DNA of 64,000 nt from CAVOGJ01 sp963695405 (GTDB lineage: Bacteria; Planctomycetota; Planctomycetia; Pirellulales; Pirellulaceae), in assembly GCA_963695405.1 (NCBI GenBank), contig CAVOGJ010000014.1:124001-188000 (forward strand), read 5' to 3'. Under the pieces are notes generated by a model. It did not search any database, had not been told where the DNA came from, and worked only from the letters and a program-made list of their open reading frames with translations. The position numbers and the translations under genes were made by a program. Below are positions 44,672 to 53,978 of this stretch, piece by piece; position 1 is the first letter of the stretch, and each line of letters opens with the position of its first letter.

Positions 44672-46369
44672 ATGAACTCACGAGTCGTGCACCCAGGGCT
44701 GTGGCAGCTGCAGCGATTTCAGACTCAAGCCCGACTGGTTTCGTTTTGGCGGCGCATACGGCGGCCTCGGCGAATCATCACGTCGTCTCTGGCGGTATTG
44801 TTTGCCATCATTTGGCTCAGCCAGGCCGTGGCCGGGATCTTGTTCCGCGAGGCGGGCGATCCGGAAAAACTGATGATGTGGATCCCGTTAGGGCTGACGA
44901 CTTACGCGCTCTGGCACGTTATCAAAGTAACCACGCGGGCTCCTATCGAGCCTTTCGAGTGGACCGAAACGGAGCGCGAGCTCCTGTTGGCCGCTCCCTT
45001 CGATCGGCGCGACCTGATTCGATATCGATTGTTGAATATCGTCTCGGCGGCACTGGTCAAGGCACTTTGTTTCGGGCTCGTGATGATACCCGACTTGCCA
45101 CTCTGGCCGCTTGGATTTGTCGGCATGTTGCTCGCGCTGACATTTCTCGATCTCCTGAGGATGCTCGTCGAAGTCGTTGTATGGGGAGTATCCTCCGCCA
45201 CGCGCCTGAAGCTCCGCGTCGCCGTGCTCACGTTGACCATAGGTGTCGCACTGAGTGGCTTGATCAGCGCCCTGGCAACTTCCGAGGCGGCGGCTGATCG
45301 CTCGGTTGCCCTGGGTTTGATTCTGCGCTTCCTCAACGCCACCATCGCATTACAAACGACGCTGCCTGGGCGGATCGTCACTGCCCCCTTCCGCGTGTTT
45401 GGCAACGTGATCCTGGCCGACCAGTGGACCATGGGGTTGCTGGGGCAATTGGTTTTAGCGCTATCGATCCTTTCGTTGGCAGCCTGGCTGTTGATCCGCT
45501 GTGATGCGTTCTTTCAACAGCACCTGGCAACGCGTGAACGACAACGTTTTCCTCGCATCGCGACTCGGCGCAGCAAGTACGCTCCGGCCGAACGCCACCT
45601 TTCGACACGACGTCTATGGGTGCCCCCGGCCTGGGGTGGAATTGCCACGCTCGCTTGGCGACAGTGCCTGGGAGTTGCGCATTATCCGAGCGCTGTGGTC
45701 GTTTCAATGTTGTTGCCTGGATTCCTCTCGCTGTTGGTGGTCTTTACGGATGCTTCCGGCATCTCGATGTTGATCCAAATCGTCGGAGCGCTGGTCTTCT
45801 ACTCGTTTCTGCTGATGCCTGCGGCGCTGCGATTCGACTTTCGACGGGACGTCAGTCGCATGACCGTCCTCAAGTCGCTCCCGTTTACGCCACTAGCAAT
45901 CACGATCGGTCAGCTATTCGCCCCTGTCATCACTTGCACCCTCTTTCAGCTCACGGTGCTCTGCATCGCCTGGATGTTTCGACCGTTTCCTCTGCCATGG
46001 CTTGTGATTTCCACGCTGCTGTTGATTCCCGTGAATGGGTTGATCTTCGCCATCGAGAATCTAATTTTTCTGCTTTACCCTTACCGGCCCAACGAAGAGG
46101 GGGTAGGCGTTTTCGTACGCTCCATCCTGACGTTCACTGCCAAAGGCGTGCTATTCCTGATGGCCATCGTACTGACGATGGCCTGGGTAGGTGCATCACA
46201 CTGGCTGACGGACGCCACGAGTTGGGGCACCACCGACTTTCGCCTGGCGGTCTATTTCACGGGTGGCATGTGGGGCATGACGGCCGGAATGACGATTATG
46301 CTCGTGGCGACCATTGCTCGCGTCTTCGATCGTTTTGATCCGAGTCAAGACACACCGGCGCTGGCCTGA
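44672..46369 (+). CDS. ABC exporter permease
   Basis: This 565-residue protein has about twelve to fourteen hydrophobic helices. The N-terminal half carries 'EWTETERELLLAAPFDRRD' and 'LIRYRLLNIVSAALVKALC', a feature of putative ABC exporter permeases of the YhaP/ABC-2 type ('LLLAAPFSRRELIRYRL'). The same phrase recurs in the second half as 'FDFRRDVSRMTVLKSLPF', which marks it as a two-repeat fused permease. It is coupled to the preceding ATPase gene. The substrate is unknown. Confidence 0.85.
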   Translation: MNSRVVHPGLWQLQRFQTQARLVSFWRRIRRPRRIITSSLAVLFAIIWLSQAVAGILFREAGDPEKLMMWIPLGLTTYALWHVIKVTTRAPIEPFEWTETERELLLAAPFDRRDLIRYRLLNIVSAALVKALCFGLVMIPDLPLWPLGFVGMLLALTFLDLLRMLVEVVVWGVSSATRLKLRVAVLTLTIGVALSGLISALATSEAAADRSVALGLILRFLNATIALQTTLPGRIVTAPFRVFGNVILADQWTMGLLGQLVLALSILSLAAWLLIRCDAFFQQHLATRERQRFPRIATRRSKYAPAERHLSTRRLWVPPAWGGIATLAWRQCLGVAHYPSAVVVSMLLPGFLSLLVVFTDASGISMLIQIVGALVFYSFLLMPAALRFDFRRDVSRMTVLKSLPFTPLAITIGQLFAPVITCTLFQLTVLCIAWMFRPFPLPWLVISTLLLIPVNGLIFAIENLIFLLYPYRPNEEGVGVFVRSILTFTAKGVLFLMAIVLTMAWVGASHWLTDATSWGTTDFRLAVYFTGGMWGMTAGMTIMLVATIARVFDRFDPSQDTPALA

Positions 46370-46386
46370 TCGTTGCCGGTGTCCCA

Positions 46387-46410
46387 ACCAGTGGCGTCCA
46401 TGCTACTGGT
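46387..46410. terminator. Inverted repeat between convergent genes, possible bidirectional terminator
   Basis: ACCAGTGGC and GCTACTGGT pair with one G-T wobble around loop GTCCAT. It lies in the 55-base gap between the convergent permease and rsmG genes. No T-run follows, so termination is only a guess. Confidence 0.35.
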
Positions 46411-46424
46411 AGCTCGCGCCTTGA

Positions 46425-47126
46425 TCAGAACGGACCTGTCTCTAACGAGCCATCTTCCTCCTCGGGCGTGATACTCAGGATGACGCTCTCCCAATCGCAA
46501 TCGGGCATCGAGTAACTCGCCACGCGGCGAAGACGCATGTCTCTCAGCAAACCTAAGTGACGGGCCTCGCCTCGTTCCGCGACCCACTTGGGTCCCTTTA
46601 CCAGGAGCAGGCGGCCCATCGAACCCCAGTGCGGCTCGAACCAACGCAGCAACTTGGCGATCGATCCCACGGCCCGCGCCGTCAGGGAATCGAAGGAAGT
46701 CCGCTCCAGCAATTGCTCAGCGCGGGCGTGGGCCACTTGCACGGGCAACCGCAGCCGGGCGGCAATCTCACCGAGCGTCCTCGCCTTTTTCGTGACCGAA
46801 TCGCAGACGGCAATGTCCAAGTCGGGCCGCAGGATGCTGAGCACCAGTCCGGGCACACCACCCCCGGTTCCGACATCGAGCACACGCTCCCCTTCATGCA
46901 GGAGGGCTGATAGCTGCAGCGAATCAATCAAATCTCGGGTGACGAACAAGTTATAGGTCGTGTGCCGAGTCAAGTTCAGCTTTTGATTCCACTCCCAGAC
47001 GACTTGGCAGAAAGCGTCGAGCTGCTGTCGCTGATCAGCGGGTAAGTCGATGTCGGCCGCAGCAAGCGACTCGTCCAGAGTACCCGCCGATTCGGGAGAG
47101 GAAGCATTCACGAATTCGTCAACCAA
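46425..47126 (-). CDS. rsmG: 16S rRNA (guanine(527)-N(7))-methyltransferase
   Basis: RsmG methylates G527 of 16S rRNA; loss gives low-level streptomycin resistance. Seen: 'VVWEWNQKLNLTRHTTYN' with 'RDLIDSLQL', the SAM motif 'VLDVGTGGGVPGLVLSI', 'CDSVTKKARTLGEIA', and 'SLTARAVGSIAKLLRWFEP' with 'LLLVKGPKWVAE'. The length of 233 residues is normal. It stands alone, not with gidA/mnmG or parAB as in many bacteria. Confidence 0.93.
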   Translation of the reverse strand: MVDEFVNASSPESAGTLDESLAAADIDLPADQRQQLDAFCQVVWEWNQKLNLTRHTTYNLFVTRDLIDSLQLSALLHEGERVLDVGTGGGVPGLVLSILRPDLDIAVCDSVTKKARTLGEIAARLRLPVQVAHARAEQLLERTSFDSLTARAVGSIAKLLRWFEPHWGSMGRLLLVKGPKWVAERGEARHLGLLRDMRLRRVASYSMPDCDWESVILSITPEEEDGSLETGPF

Positions 47127-47454
47127 GGAGGCAAGCGATGCAAGTCAGGAGACGAGCCGCCGACGCTGTCAGTGGTGTCAGCCCGGCCAAATCCCTGGGC
47201 AACGGTACCGATTGCGCGGAATTACTCGATTCCAACGGTCGTAGTGACGATACCACGATCAGTACCCGGAAGATACCTCGGCACAGACAAGCGAAATAGG
47301 CGCCGACCGTGGGGACCACGACGTCCGACCGCGGGTGTCCGAGCGCTGGGGTGATACCGATCTGCTGAGTAAGGTGAGTGTTTTGCGAGAATCTAGAGTA
47401 GGTAGCCATTGGACCGGCCGGTAGCGGCCGTTCCGCCGAAGGGGGACTCAGGCG
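47127..47454. other. Intergenic region upstream of a lipoprotein gene
   Basis: About 328 bases between the divergent rsmG and lipoprotein genes. Open frames here lack family-like sequence. A purine-rich GAAGGGGG lies 12-15 bases before the lipoprotein start. No other signal is clear. Confidence 0.45.
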
Positions 47455-48393
47455 ATGCGAAGTCAACGTTGGGCATGGATGCTGGTCACCAGCTTGCTGG
47501 TCTGGGCAGCCTCTGGTTGCTGTTGTGTCAACAGCTGTTACACCGCGGGCGGCGATTTTGGTGGCGCAGGCTGTAATTCTCTCTGCGGTTCTTCGTGCGG
47601 CTCAGGTGGTTGCGGCGTTGGTCGCGTGGTGGCCTCAGCTGGCTGTGCGAGCGGCTCGTCGTGCGGGGGATGTGGTGAGTGCGGCGACTGCGGAGGGACT
47701 GCGGTCGGCAGCTACGACCTCGGCTCCTGCAATGTCGGCTGCGGACCTGGATGGAACGCGCCTCAGTTTTTCGTTGATGACTGCGGGAACCCGTGCTATG
47801 GCCCCGTCGTCGGGCTGGTCCATGCCTTGCGAAACGCGTACATCGGCTGCGGTTGCGGTCCGATGTATGTCGACGAATGGGTCAGCGATCCGCCCGACTG
47901 CAATGACCCCTGTGGAGCCGGCTGCTCTGGCGGCTGCGGCACGTGCGGCGGTGGCGGTACAACGTCCGGTTGCGGCGGCTGTGGGAATTCCGGTTGCAAC
48001 GGGTCCTGTGGCAATACCCCACTCGATCATTACTATGCGAAGCGGAAGCAACAGTGGGGAAGTCATTCGGCTGCCGCTGGCGAGAACCGCGTCTACACGA
48101 CGGCCAACACCAGCACACCGAGGACTCCGCGTGGTTCGATGTGGGGCACACAGTCACGGGGCCGCGGCACCGCGGTAGCCCAGCGTAGTCGACGAACACA
48201 GGAAGAGGCCGTGCGGCCCGCCAGCCACGGACAACCTGCGAGGCCAGCGGCGCGAAATTCGCAAGTGCGTCCCGCCAATTACGGTCAACCTGCGCGAACC
48301 CAGCAGGCCCCTGCGGCCGATCAACGGCGGCCCGTCCCACGTGACTTGCCGTCGCCACCGAGCTGGATTCGACAGGTTAACTGGTTCAACTAG
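47455..48393 (+). CDS. Cysteine/glycine-rich lipoprotein
   Basis: The signal peptide 'RSQRWAWMLVTSLLVWAAS' ends at a lipobox (WAAS-GC), so the mature protein begins with a lipidated cysteine. The next 180 residues are mainly Gly and Cys with more than forty cysteines in patterns such as 'CGGCGECGDCGG' and 'CGTCGGGGTTSGCGGCG'. A middle block 'GCGPGWNAPQFFVDDCGNP' and 'GLVHALRNAYIGCGCGP' is better conserved-looking. The last 110 residues are basic, Arg/Gln/Pro-rich and probably disordered. The protein could form disulfide-linked envelope material or bind metal; neither is shown. Planctomycete envelopes are known to contain Cys-rich proteins. Confidence 0.82.
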   Translation: MRSQRWAWMLVTSLLVWAASGCCCVNSCYTAGGDFGGAGCNSLCGSSCGSGGCGVGRVVASAGCASGSSCGGCGECGDCGGTAVGSYDLGSCNVGCGPGWNAPQFFVDDCGNPCYGPVVGLVHALRNAYIGCGCGPMYVDEWVSDPPDCNDPCGAGCSGGCGTCGGGGTTSGCGGCGNSGCNGSCGNTPLDHYYAKRKQQWGSHSAAAGENRVYTTANTSTPRTPRGSMWGTQSRGRGTAVAQRSRRTQEEAVRPASHGQPARPAARNSQVRPANYGQPARTQQAPAADQRRPVPRDLPSPPSWIRQVNWFN

Positions 48394-48442
48394 TCGCGGC
48401 CGGCGTCCGGGTATTCGCTATACTGGCTGGATAGTGACCACC

Positions 48443-49855
48443 ATGTCCAGTCAGCCTCCGCTACTCGCCAAACGTCGGTCTGCCCTTGTCGGCTGGCTAT
48501 CGGCGTGCGCCGTCGCGCTCGGCTTCGCGATTCCCTCGGAACAAGTTCTGGACTTCGTGCGGCCCCTGCGCATCGCCAGTGGCTCGATGGCGCCCGCCCT
48601 GAGCGGCCCGTCCGAGTGCGTTGTATGTGACGACTGTCGATTCTCCTATCGGGCCGGAATGGAATGGCTGCCCGACTCGCGTCCGTTAATTTGCCCCAAT
48701 TGTGGCTGCCCGCAGCGCGGCCTACGCGAGCGCGGTCAGCGAGTCCGTCTGGCGCCCCGATTCGAACCCGCACGTTGGGACATCGTGGCCGTTGCCGCAG
48801 CGGACCCGTCCTGCCGGTGGCAAGTCAAGCGGATCATAGGGCTGCCCGGGGAGCAAGTTGCCATCGCTGCGGGTGACATCTTGATTAATGGCAAACGTTT
48901 GCAAAAGGACCTGGCGAGCCTGCTTGAGGTCGCCATTTTGGTCCACGACGATCGCTTTCGACCTTCGGAATCAGCACCCTTTTCACACCGTTGGCAGCCA
49001 GCGCAGCGCAGGAGCGGCTGGTCCGCAATCGACGACGGCTACCGCTGGACGCAACCGACTACGGCAGAGACGGCTTGCGACCCTGCCAGTGACGATTGGC
49101 TAGTTTATCACCATGTGGGTCATCGCCCGCCCGGCTTCGGCCGCGGCACACGGCTGCCCATCGACGATGAATATGCTTACAACCAGAACTTATCCCGTCG
49201 CTTACATGTGGTCCGTGATGTATTTGTCGTCATGGAAGTCGGGGTTTCGCTGGGTGATCCCGAGATCAAAGCCGACGGCAACCGCCAACCATCAATGGGG
49301 GTTCAGGGGAAGATCGCGTGCGGCTGGCTCGCGGGATCGCTGCCGATCTGCATGACTTGTGACCGGACCGCGGATGAACTGCGACTCACCTGCGGTGACG
49401 TAACGACACGGCTGCCGATCGATGAACATCGAGGCTTGGCAACCTTCACCGGGAAGCTGCTGTTCGGGACCTGGGATGGCCAGATCGTGGTGGCCTGGGA
49501 TCATCAAATGCTGTTTTGCCAAGACTATTGCCAAGACTACGATCCGGACAGCGAGCAGCTCACAACGCAGGAGATCACTTCGAGGGAGGGGCAAGTCGCT
49601 GCGACGCATCCATTTCGCTTTGCAACTTCCATTCCTGGGCTCAGCGTCACCTCCGTCCGCGTCTATCGAGATATCTACTACACGCACCCGCACGACCTAG
49701 ATCAGCCGTGGCGGGCGCGTCGGCTGCGGGATGATGAGTACCTGCTGCTGGGCGACAACAGTCCGATTTCGCAAGACGCGCGTCACGGCACCGGGCAGGG
49801 TATGGTCACGCGCTCGCAATTGGTCGGCCGTGTTCGGCCCTGGTCGTCGGAGTAA
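48443..49855 (+). CDS. Signal peptidase I-like (S26) protein with zinc ribbon and inserted domain, copy 1
   Basis: ATG 48443 ('MSSQPPLLAKRRSALVGWL') is chosen. An N-terminal membrane helix precedes box B with the catalytic Ser ('RIASGSMAPALSG'). A zinc ribbon follows ('CVVCDDCRFSYR' ... 'CPNCGCP'), then box D with the catalytic Lys ('WQVKRIIGLPGEQVAIAAG'). An insertion of about 240 residues resembling a beta-sandwich separates this from box E ('LLLGDNSPISQDARHG'). Signal peptidase I cuts leader peptides at the outer face of the cytoplasmic membrane. A second, related gene lies at 50702. The insertion may alter substrate choice; that is inference. Confidence 0.85.
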   Translation: MSSQPPLLAKRRSALVGWLSACAVALGFAIPSEQVLDFVRPLRIASGSMAPALSGPSECVVCDDCRFSYRAGMEWLPDSRPLICPNCGCPQRGLRERGQRVRLAPRFEPARWDIVAVAAADPSCRWQVKRIIGLPGEQVAIAAGDILINGKRLQKDLASLLEVAILVHDDRFRPSESAPFSHRWQPAQRRSGWSAIDDGYRWTQPTTAETACDPASDDWLVYHHVGHRPPGFGRGTRLPIDDEYAYNQNLSRRLHVVRDVFVVMEVGVSLGDPEIKADGNRQPSMGVQGKIACGWLAGSLPICMTCDRTADELRLTCGDVTTRLPIDEHRGLATFTGKLLFGTWDGQIVVAWDHQMLFCQDYCQDYDPDSEQLTTQEITSREGQVAATHPFRFATSIPGLSVTSVRVYRDIYYTHPHDLDQPWRARRLRDDEYLLLGDNSPISQDARHGTGQGMVTRSQLVGRVRPWSSE

Positions 49856-49862
49856 TTCGGCC

Positions 49863-50240
49863 CTAGCACCGGTGGGCGGCAGGCATGCAAAGTTCCACGT
49901 AGTGGTCATCAGGGTCAATCACAAAGATCTGAAGGGCACCATCCGGCCGCACTTTCCTCGGTAAGAATCGAGCCTCGCGCTCGGTCAGATGGCGTTCCCA
50001 AGCATCGAGGTTCGAAACCAAGATGGCAAAATGCGTACCGCGGTTGTGCGAAGAAACTTCGTGCTGCCGACCGCCGATGAGGTGGAGCTCCTGTTGGCTG
50101 CCGATGCGAAACCACGCCCCCGGAAAGTCAAAGGCAGGTCTCGGTAGCGGTGGCAGCAGCAGGATGGTTTCGTAGAAGGAGCTACTGGCGGCTAGGTCCG
50201 CTACGTGCAAGGCCACGTGGTCTATTCGCTCAATGAACAT
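49863..50240 (-). CDS. VOC-superfamily (glyoxalase/dioxygenase-like) protein
   Basis: ATG 50240 ('MFIERIDHVALHVADLAAS') begins a typical vicinal-oxygen-chelate domain. Likely metal ligands are His in 'IDHVALHV', His in 'QELHLIGG' and Glu in 'DDHYVELCMP'. 'GTHFAILVSNLDAWERHL' is also family-like. The single 125-residue domain would dimerise to make two sites. The reaction cannot be told from sequence: glyoxalase I, ring-cleaving dioxygenase and fosfomycin-resistance-like enzymes share the fold. It is convergent with copy 1 of the signal-peptidase-like gene, with 7 bases between them. Confidence 0.86.
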   Translation of the reverse strand: MFIERIDHVALHVADLAASSSFYETILLLPPLPRPAFDFPGAWFRIGSQQELHLIGGRQHEVSSHNRGTHFAILVSNLDAWERHLTEREARFLPRKVRPDGALQIFVIDPDDHYVELCMPAAHRC

Positions 50241-50701
50241 GGGTTGATTTTTCACGTTGTCGAGGTTCCTCATTCAGTTTCCTATGGTTCGCGAATGCGA
50301 ATCGATCGCCGACGGCATCTTATTGACCCCTCCGCAGCCAATGGAACCTCGGTTCCTGGAGATTCTCGCCAAGGAACGCCGTGGGTTGCAGCGCCGTTGC
50401 CAGCACTTGCTCCCAGTAATCTATCGGCCGTGGCGTACATTTTGCTCGCTGTAACACACGGCACACCGAAGCGGTGCTGATCCAAGGCTGGAGTGCCTTC
50501 CCTCTGCAGTAGGCATCGGGGGCCCGGGTCGCGGGACTTTCCGATCGTTCGTCTTGCGGATTTGGGGCCCTCCGCAGGGAATCTGGCGACTCAACCTAGC
50601 CCTTGGCGTGCGCGGTCCACTATATTTGGTGAGGTGGAGCGAGGTGGACGAGCCGTCGACGGTGATGGCTGATCCGCATTAGCTGATCGTGAAGCGATCA
50701 G
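50241..50701. other. Intergenic region with no convincing gene
   Basis: About 461 bases between the divergent VOC and second signal-peptidase-like genes. Short frames present show no family resemblance and no good ribosome-binding site. It may hold a decayed gene or an RNA, but nothing is recognisable. Confidence 0.45.
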
Positions 50702-52516
50702 ATGACATTTTCTTTGAGAACGGTGATGAGCAAAGCAAAGAGACGCAGAAGTGGCCCGCCACCCATGGTGGAGCGGCCATCGGCGCAAAGCCCGTCGGTC
50801 CACTCACCAGCGGATGGGCAAGCCGGCCAGTCTTCCTACGTGACACGCGAAGCGGTCGAATCGATCGTGATTGCCATTCTTCTGGCGTTGCTGTTCCGTG
50901 GTTTCGAGGCGGAGGCTTTCATCATACCCACTGGCTCGATGGCTCCCACGCTCCAGGGTCGTCATCGGGACATCTGCTGTCCGCAATGCGGGTATCAGTT
51001 CCGCGCTGGTGCGGCGCAAGAAGCGATCGAGGGACCCGTTGTTGGGATGGTTTGCCCATTGTGTCGTTTCGAATCAGTGATTGACAATGCCGATACCAAT
51101 GATTCCGCTTTCAATGGCGATCGCATTCTTGTCAATAAGTTCATCTACGAGTTTACGGAACCCAGACGTTGGGATGTAATCGTCTTCAAGTTTCCGGGTA
51201 ATGCCAAACAGAACTACATCAAGAGGCTGGTGGGGCTTCCCGACGAGGAATTAAACATTCGATCCGGCGACGTATTCACGCGGACTTCGCAGGAGGCGGA
51301 ATTCGAGATCGCGCGTAAACCGGCCAGCAAACTGCCACACATGCTGCACACGATTTACGATTCTCGGTACATCCCTTCCGCGATGGCGGCTGTGAATTGG
51401 CCGACGGCTTGGGTAGGGATGAACGAAACGTGGCAGCCCAACGAGACACAAACGGAATATTCGCTCCCCACGGCCAGCGAAGCAGTTGCCTGGTTGCGAT
51501 ACCGCAATCTCTTGCCTGAAGGCACCAGCGATTGGTCGGATATTCTGCAGGGCAGGCTGCCGAATGACATCAACGAGCGTAAAGGCTCGCTCGTCTCGGA
51601 TTTCTACGCGTACAACGCCTATCGCTCGTCCCAAGGACTCAAGGCTTCCCTCCCGAACTGGGTCGGCGATCTGGCCGGAGAGGCCGTCATTGACGTGGAG
51701 GGTGACACAGGCGAGTTGTGGCTGGAACTCGTGGAAGGTGGTCACAAGCTGAATTGCGTAATCGATGTGGCGACAGGGATTGCCACCGCCACGATCGACG
51801 GTGGTCAGACCCCTTTTTCCTCCGTCGAGCCAGGTGTTCAACCCACGCAGCTGACCGCCCAAACGTCGTTGCAAGGCCGTGGCAGCTACCGCCTGATGTG
51901 GGCCAACGCCGACGATCGACTCTACGTTTGGGTGAATCGTGAATTCATCGATTGGTCCACCGATGGTAAACCACACACTGCCACATTCACCTTTCCCTCC
52001 GAGCTGGAGCCCCACTGGAGTGCCGACGACCCGCAGGACTTGATGCCGGTCGCCATCGGGGCGAAGGGCGTCGGTTTGCGCACGACCAGCCTGCGAGTGT
52101 ATCGAGATGTGTATTACATCGCAGCGGAACCCGAACGAATTTCTCGCATGCTGGGCGACTATACGATTTCCTGGTCCCCCAGACAGATTGATGAGGTGTT
52201 TCGAACGCCCGAACTCTGGGCCGACTCGCGGTTGTTTCGCTCGCGTCGGCAGGACCTCACGTTCAAGCTGGCCGCCGATCAGTACTTCCCCATGGGAGAC
52301 AATAGTCCGCAAAGTCGCGATGCGCGATTATGGGGTGGTCCCAACGAGTCGACTTGGGCGGAAGGAGGTTCGATACCTGTTGGTTCGTATGTCGAGCGGC
52401 GTTTGCTTATTGGGAAGGCTTTCCTCGTCTACTGGCCGCATGGCTGGTATCCGGGCCCCGTCAAGCTGCCCATCGCACCCATCCCGAACTTAGATCGCAT
52501 GGGACGAATTCGCTAA
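50702..52516 (+). CDS. lepB: Signal peptidase I-like (S26) protein with zinc ribbon and inserted domain, copy 2
   Basis: One membrane helix ('AVESIVIAILLALLFRGF') leads into box B with the catalytic Ser ('FIIPTGSMAPTLQGRHR'). Then come a zinc ribbon ('CCPQCGYQF' ... 'CPLCRFES'), box C ('GDRILVNKFIYEF' and 'RRWDVIVFKFPGN'), box D with the catalytic Lys ('YIKRLVGLPDEELNI') and, after an insertion of about 270 residues, box E ('YFPMGDNSPQSRDARLWGG'). All catalytic boxes are better conserved than in copy 1, so this is the likelier housekeeping enzyme. The insertion ends with 'SLRVYRDVYYI', matched by 'SVRVYRDIYYT' in copy 1. ATG 50726 is an alternative start. lptB follows 29 bases later. Confidence 0.9.
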   Translation: MTFSLRTVMSKAKRRRSGPPPMVERPSAQSPSVHSPADGQAGQSSYVTREAVESIVIAILLALLFRGFEAEAFIIPTGSMAPTLQGRHRDICCPQCGYQFRAGAAQEAIEGPVVGMVCPLCRFESVIDNADTNDSAFNGDRILVNKFIYEFTEPRRWDVIVFKFPGNAKQNYIKRLVGLPDEELNIRSGDVFTRTSQEAEFEIARKPASKLPHMLHTIYDSRYIPSAMAAVNWPTAWVGMNETWQPNETQTEYSLPTASEAVAWLRYRNLLPEGTSDWSDILQGRLPNDINERKGSLVSDFYAYNAYRSSQGLKASLPNWVGDLAGEAVIDVEGDTGELWLELVEGGHKLNCVIDVATGIATATIDGGQTPFSSVEPGVQPTQLTAQTSLQGRGSYRLMWANADDRLYVWVNREFIDWSTDGKPHTATFTFPSELEPHWSADDPQDLMPVAIGAKGVGLRTTSLRVYRDVYYIAAEPERISRMLGDYTISWSPRQIDEVFRTPELWADSRLFRSRRQDLTFKLAADQYFPMGDNSPQSRDARLWGGPNESTWAEGGSIPVGSYVERRLLIGKAFLVYWPHGWYPGPVKLPIAPIPNLDRMGRIR

Positions 52517-52545
52517 GTTAATACACGGCCAGTCAAGGTGGACAG

Positions 52546-53343
52546 ATGCCGATTTTGAAAGTCAGCGGATTGATGAAGACCTACGGTCGACGGCGGGTCG
52601 TCGACGGGGTCGATTTTGAAGTCTACGGTGGAGAAATCGTCGGACTCTTAGGCCCCAACGGTGCCGGCAAGACGACCTGCTTTCGCATGACTTGCGGAAT
52701 GGTTGAACCGGATCGAGGCAAGGTCGAATTGCTCGAACAGGATGTCACGCGGTGGCCCATGTTCCGACGAGCCCGCGATGGCGGGATGGGTTATCTCGCC
52801 CAGGAATCAAGCGTCTTTCGCAAATTGACCGTTGAACAGAATCTGTTGGGGATGATGGAAATGCTGCAGGTGGGACGCCAGGAACGCAAGCTTCGTACGC
52901 AGGAGCTGCTTGAGCGATTCCAAATCACGCACATTCGGCGATCACGAGCCGGCACCCTTTCGGGCGGTGAGCGTCGACGCCTGGAGATTGCCCGCTGCCT
53001 GGTTTCGAATCCGAAGATTATCCTGTTGGACGAACCCTTTACCGGGATCGATCCAGTCACCATCGACGGCATCCAGGGAGTCATCCGCGAACTGCAGCAA
53101 AACGGCATTTCCATTTTGATCACGGACCATCAAGTTCGGGAAACGCTCGAGATCACGGACCGTAGCTATGTGATTCGCGCTGGAAAAGTGCTCTGTCATG
53201 GCAGTCCGGCTGACGTTACCAGCAATCCGGAAGCCCGCAAGTTCTATTTTGGCGACAGTATTCAAGTCGGTGATGTCGGAGTCAATCCGCCTCACTATCG
53301 AAAACGCTCGACGGATAGCGCGTCGCAGCCATCCACCGGCTAG
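52546..53343 (+). CDS. lptB: LPS export system ATP-binding protein LptB
   Basis: LptB powers transport of lipopolysaccharide from the inner to the outer membrane with LptF/G. Walker A 'GLLGPNGAGKTTCFRMTCG', signature 'TLSGGERRRLEIARCL', Walker B 'IILLDEPFTGIDPVTIDGI' and 'ILITDHQVRETLEITDR' are characteristic of LptB rather than of generic ABC proteins. AAGGTGG precedes ATG 52546. The C-terminus is slightly extended. No lptA, lptC, lptF or lptG lies in the window. Confidence 0.94.
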   Translation: MPILKVSGLMKTYGRRRVVDGVDFEVYGGEIVGLLGPNGAGKTTCFRMTCGMVEPDRGKVELLEQDVTRWPMFRRARDGGMGYLAQESSVFRKLTVEQNLLGMMEMLQVGRQERKLRTQELLERFQITHIRRSRAGTLSGGERRRLEIARCLVSNPKIILLDEPFTGIDPVTIDGIQGVIRELQQNGISILITDHQVRETLEITDRSYVIRAGKVLCHGSPADVTSNPEARKFYFGDSIQVGDVGVNPPHYRKRSTDSASQPSTG

Positions 53344-53443
53344 TTCACCGCGGGCGGCGCTTCATCATCGCTGCGGCGGAGGAGACCTTCTAGCGGCTGG
53401 GGATCGTGCGGAAGATGCGAGCCACTGCGATGTGGTTCCAAGG

Positions 53444-53470
53444 TTGACACGATCAAAATCACTATATAAT
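53444..53470 (+). promoter_or_regulatory. Sigma-70 promoter upstream of the J-domain gene
   Basis: Perfect TTGACA (53444-53449) and perfect TATAAT (53465-53470) hexamers are separated by 15 bases, two short of the best spacing. Transcription would begin about 15 bases before the ATG at 53492. Confidence 0.68.
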
Positions 53471-53491
53471 GGCGGAGAATCCAGACGGCCG

Positions 53492-53920
53492 ATGACTTCT
53501 CTCTGCCTGCGAAGTACTGTGATGCTGCTTGCCCATCAGTGGCCCGATGCGATCGATTACTCGGCCATGCTGGGCTACATTATCCTGCTAGTGCTCGTGC
53601 CCCTGCTCGGCTATGTGTGCATGGTGATCGACGTGCGTGCCTACCTACGGGCAATGCGAGGAGTCCTTGTCCGCGTCGTCTACGATTTTCCGCGTCTGCC
53701 AAACTGGGCACGATATCACACGCCCGGTTGCCTTGCCGCACTAGGATTGATGTTGCCTTGCACGCCAGAAGATGTGAAGCAGGCGTATCGTCGCTTGGCA
53801 GAGCAGCATCATCCTGATCGGGGCGGCGATCCGAGGGAGTTCCTCCGGCTCCGGGAGCAGTGTGAACGTTCACTGCAATTCCTGCGGGAGGCGGGTCTCG
53901 CCAGCGAGGAAGCGGGATGA
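53492..53920 (+). CDS. Membrane-anchored J-domain protein
   Basis: An N-terminal membrane helix ('YIILLVLVPLLGYVCMVI') is followed by a short basic linker and a C-terminal J domain: 'CTPEDVKQAYRRLAEQHHPDRGGDP' in outline, with the essential HPD triad in 'EQHHPDRGGD' and 'FLRLREQCERSLQFL' forming helix III. J proteins stimulate the ATPase of DnaK-type chaperones; this one would recruit DnaK to the membrane. ATG 53492 fits the promoter just upstream; ATG 53522 ('MLLAHQW') is an alternative. The longer frame to 53198 overlaps lptB and is rejected. Confidence 0.85.
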   Translation: MTSLCLRSTVMLLAHQWPDAIDYSAMLGYIILLVLVPLLGYVCMVIDVRAYLRAMRGVLVRVVYDFPRLPNWARYHTPGCLAALGLMLPCTPEDVKQAYRRLAEQHHPDRGGDPREFLRLREQCERSLQFLREAGLASEEAG

Positions 53921-53978
53921 GAAGCCCCGCTGTGCAGCATACGTCGGCTTCCGATCCGGCCAAGCGAGCAAGGAATAC

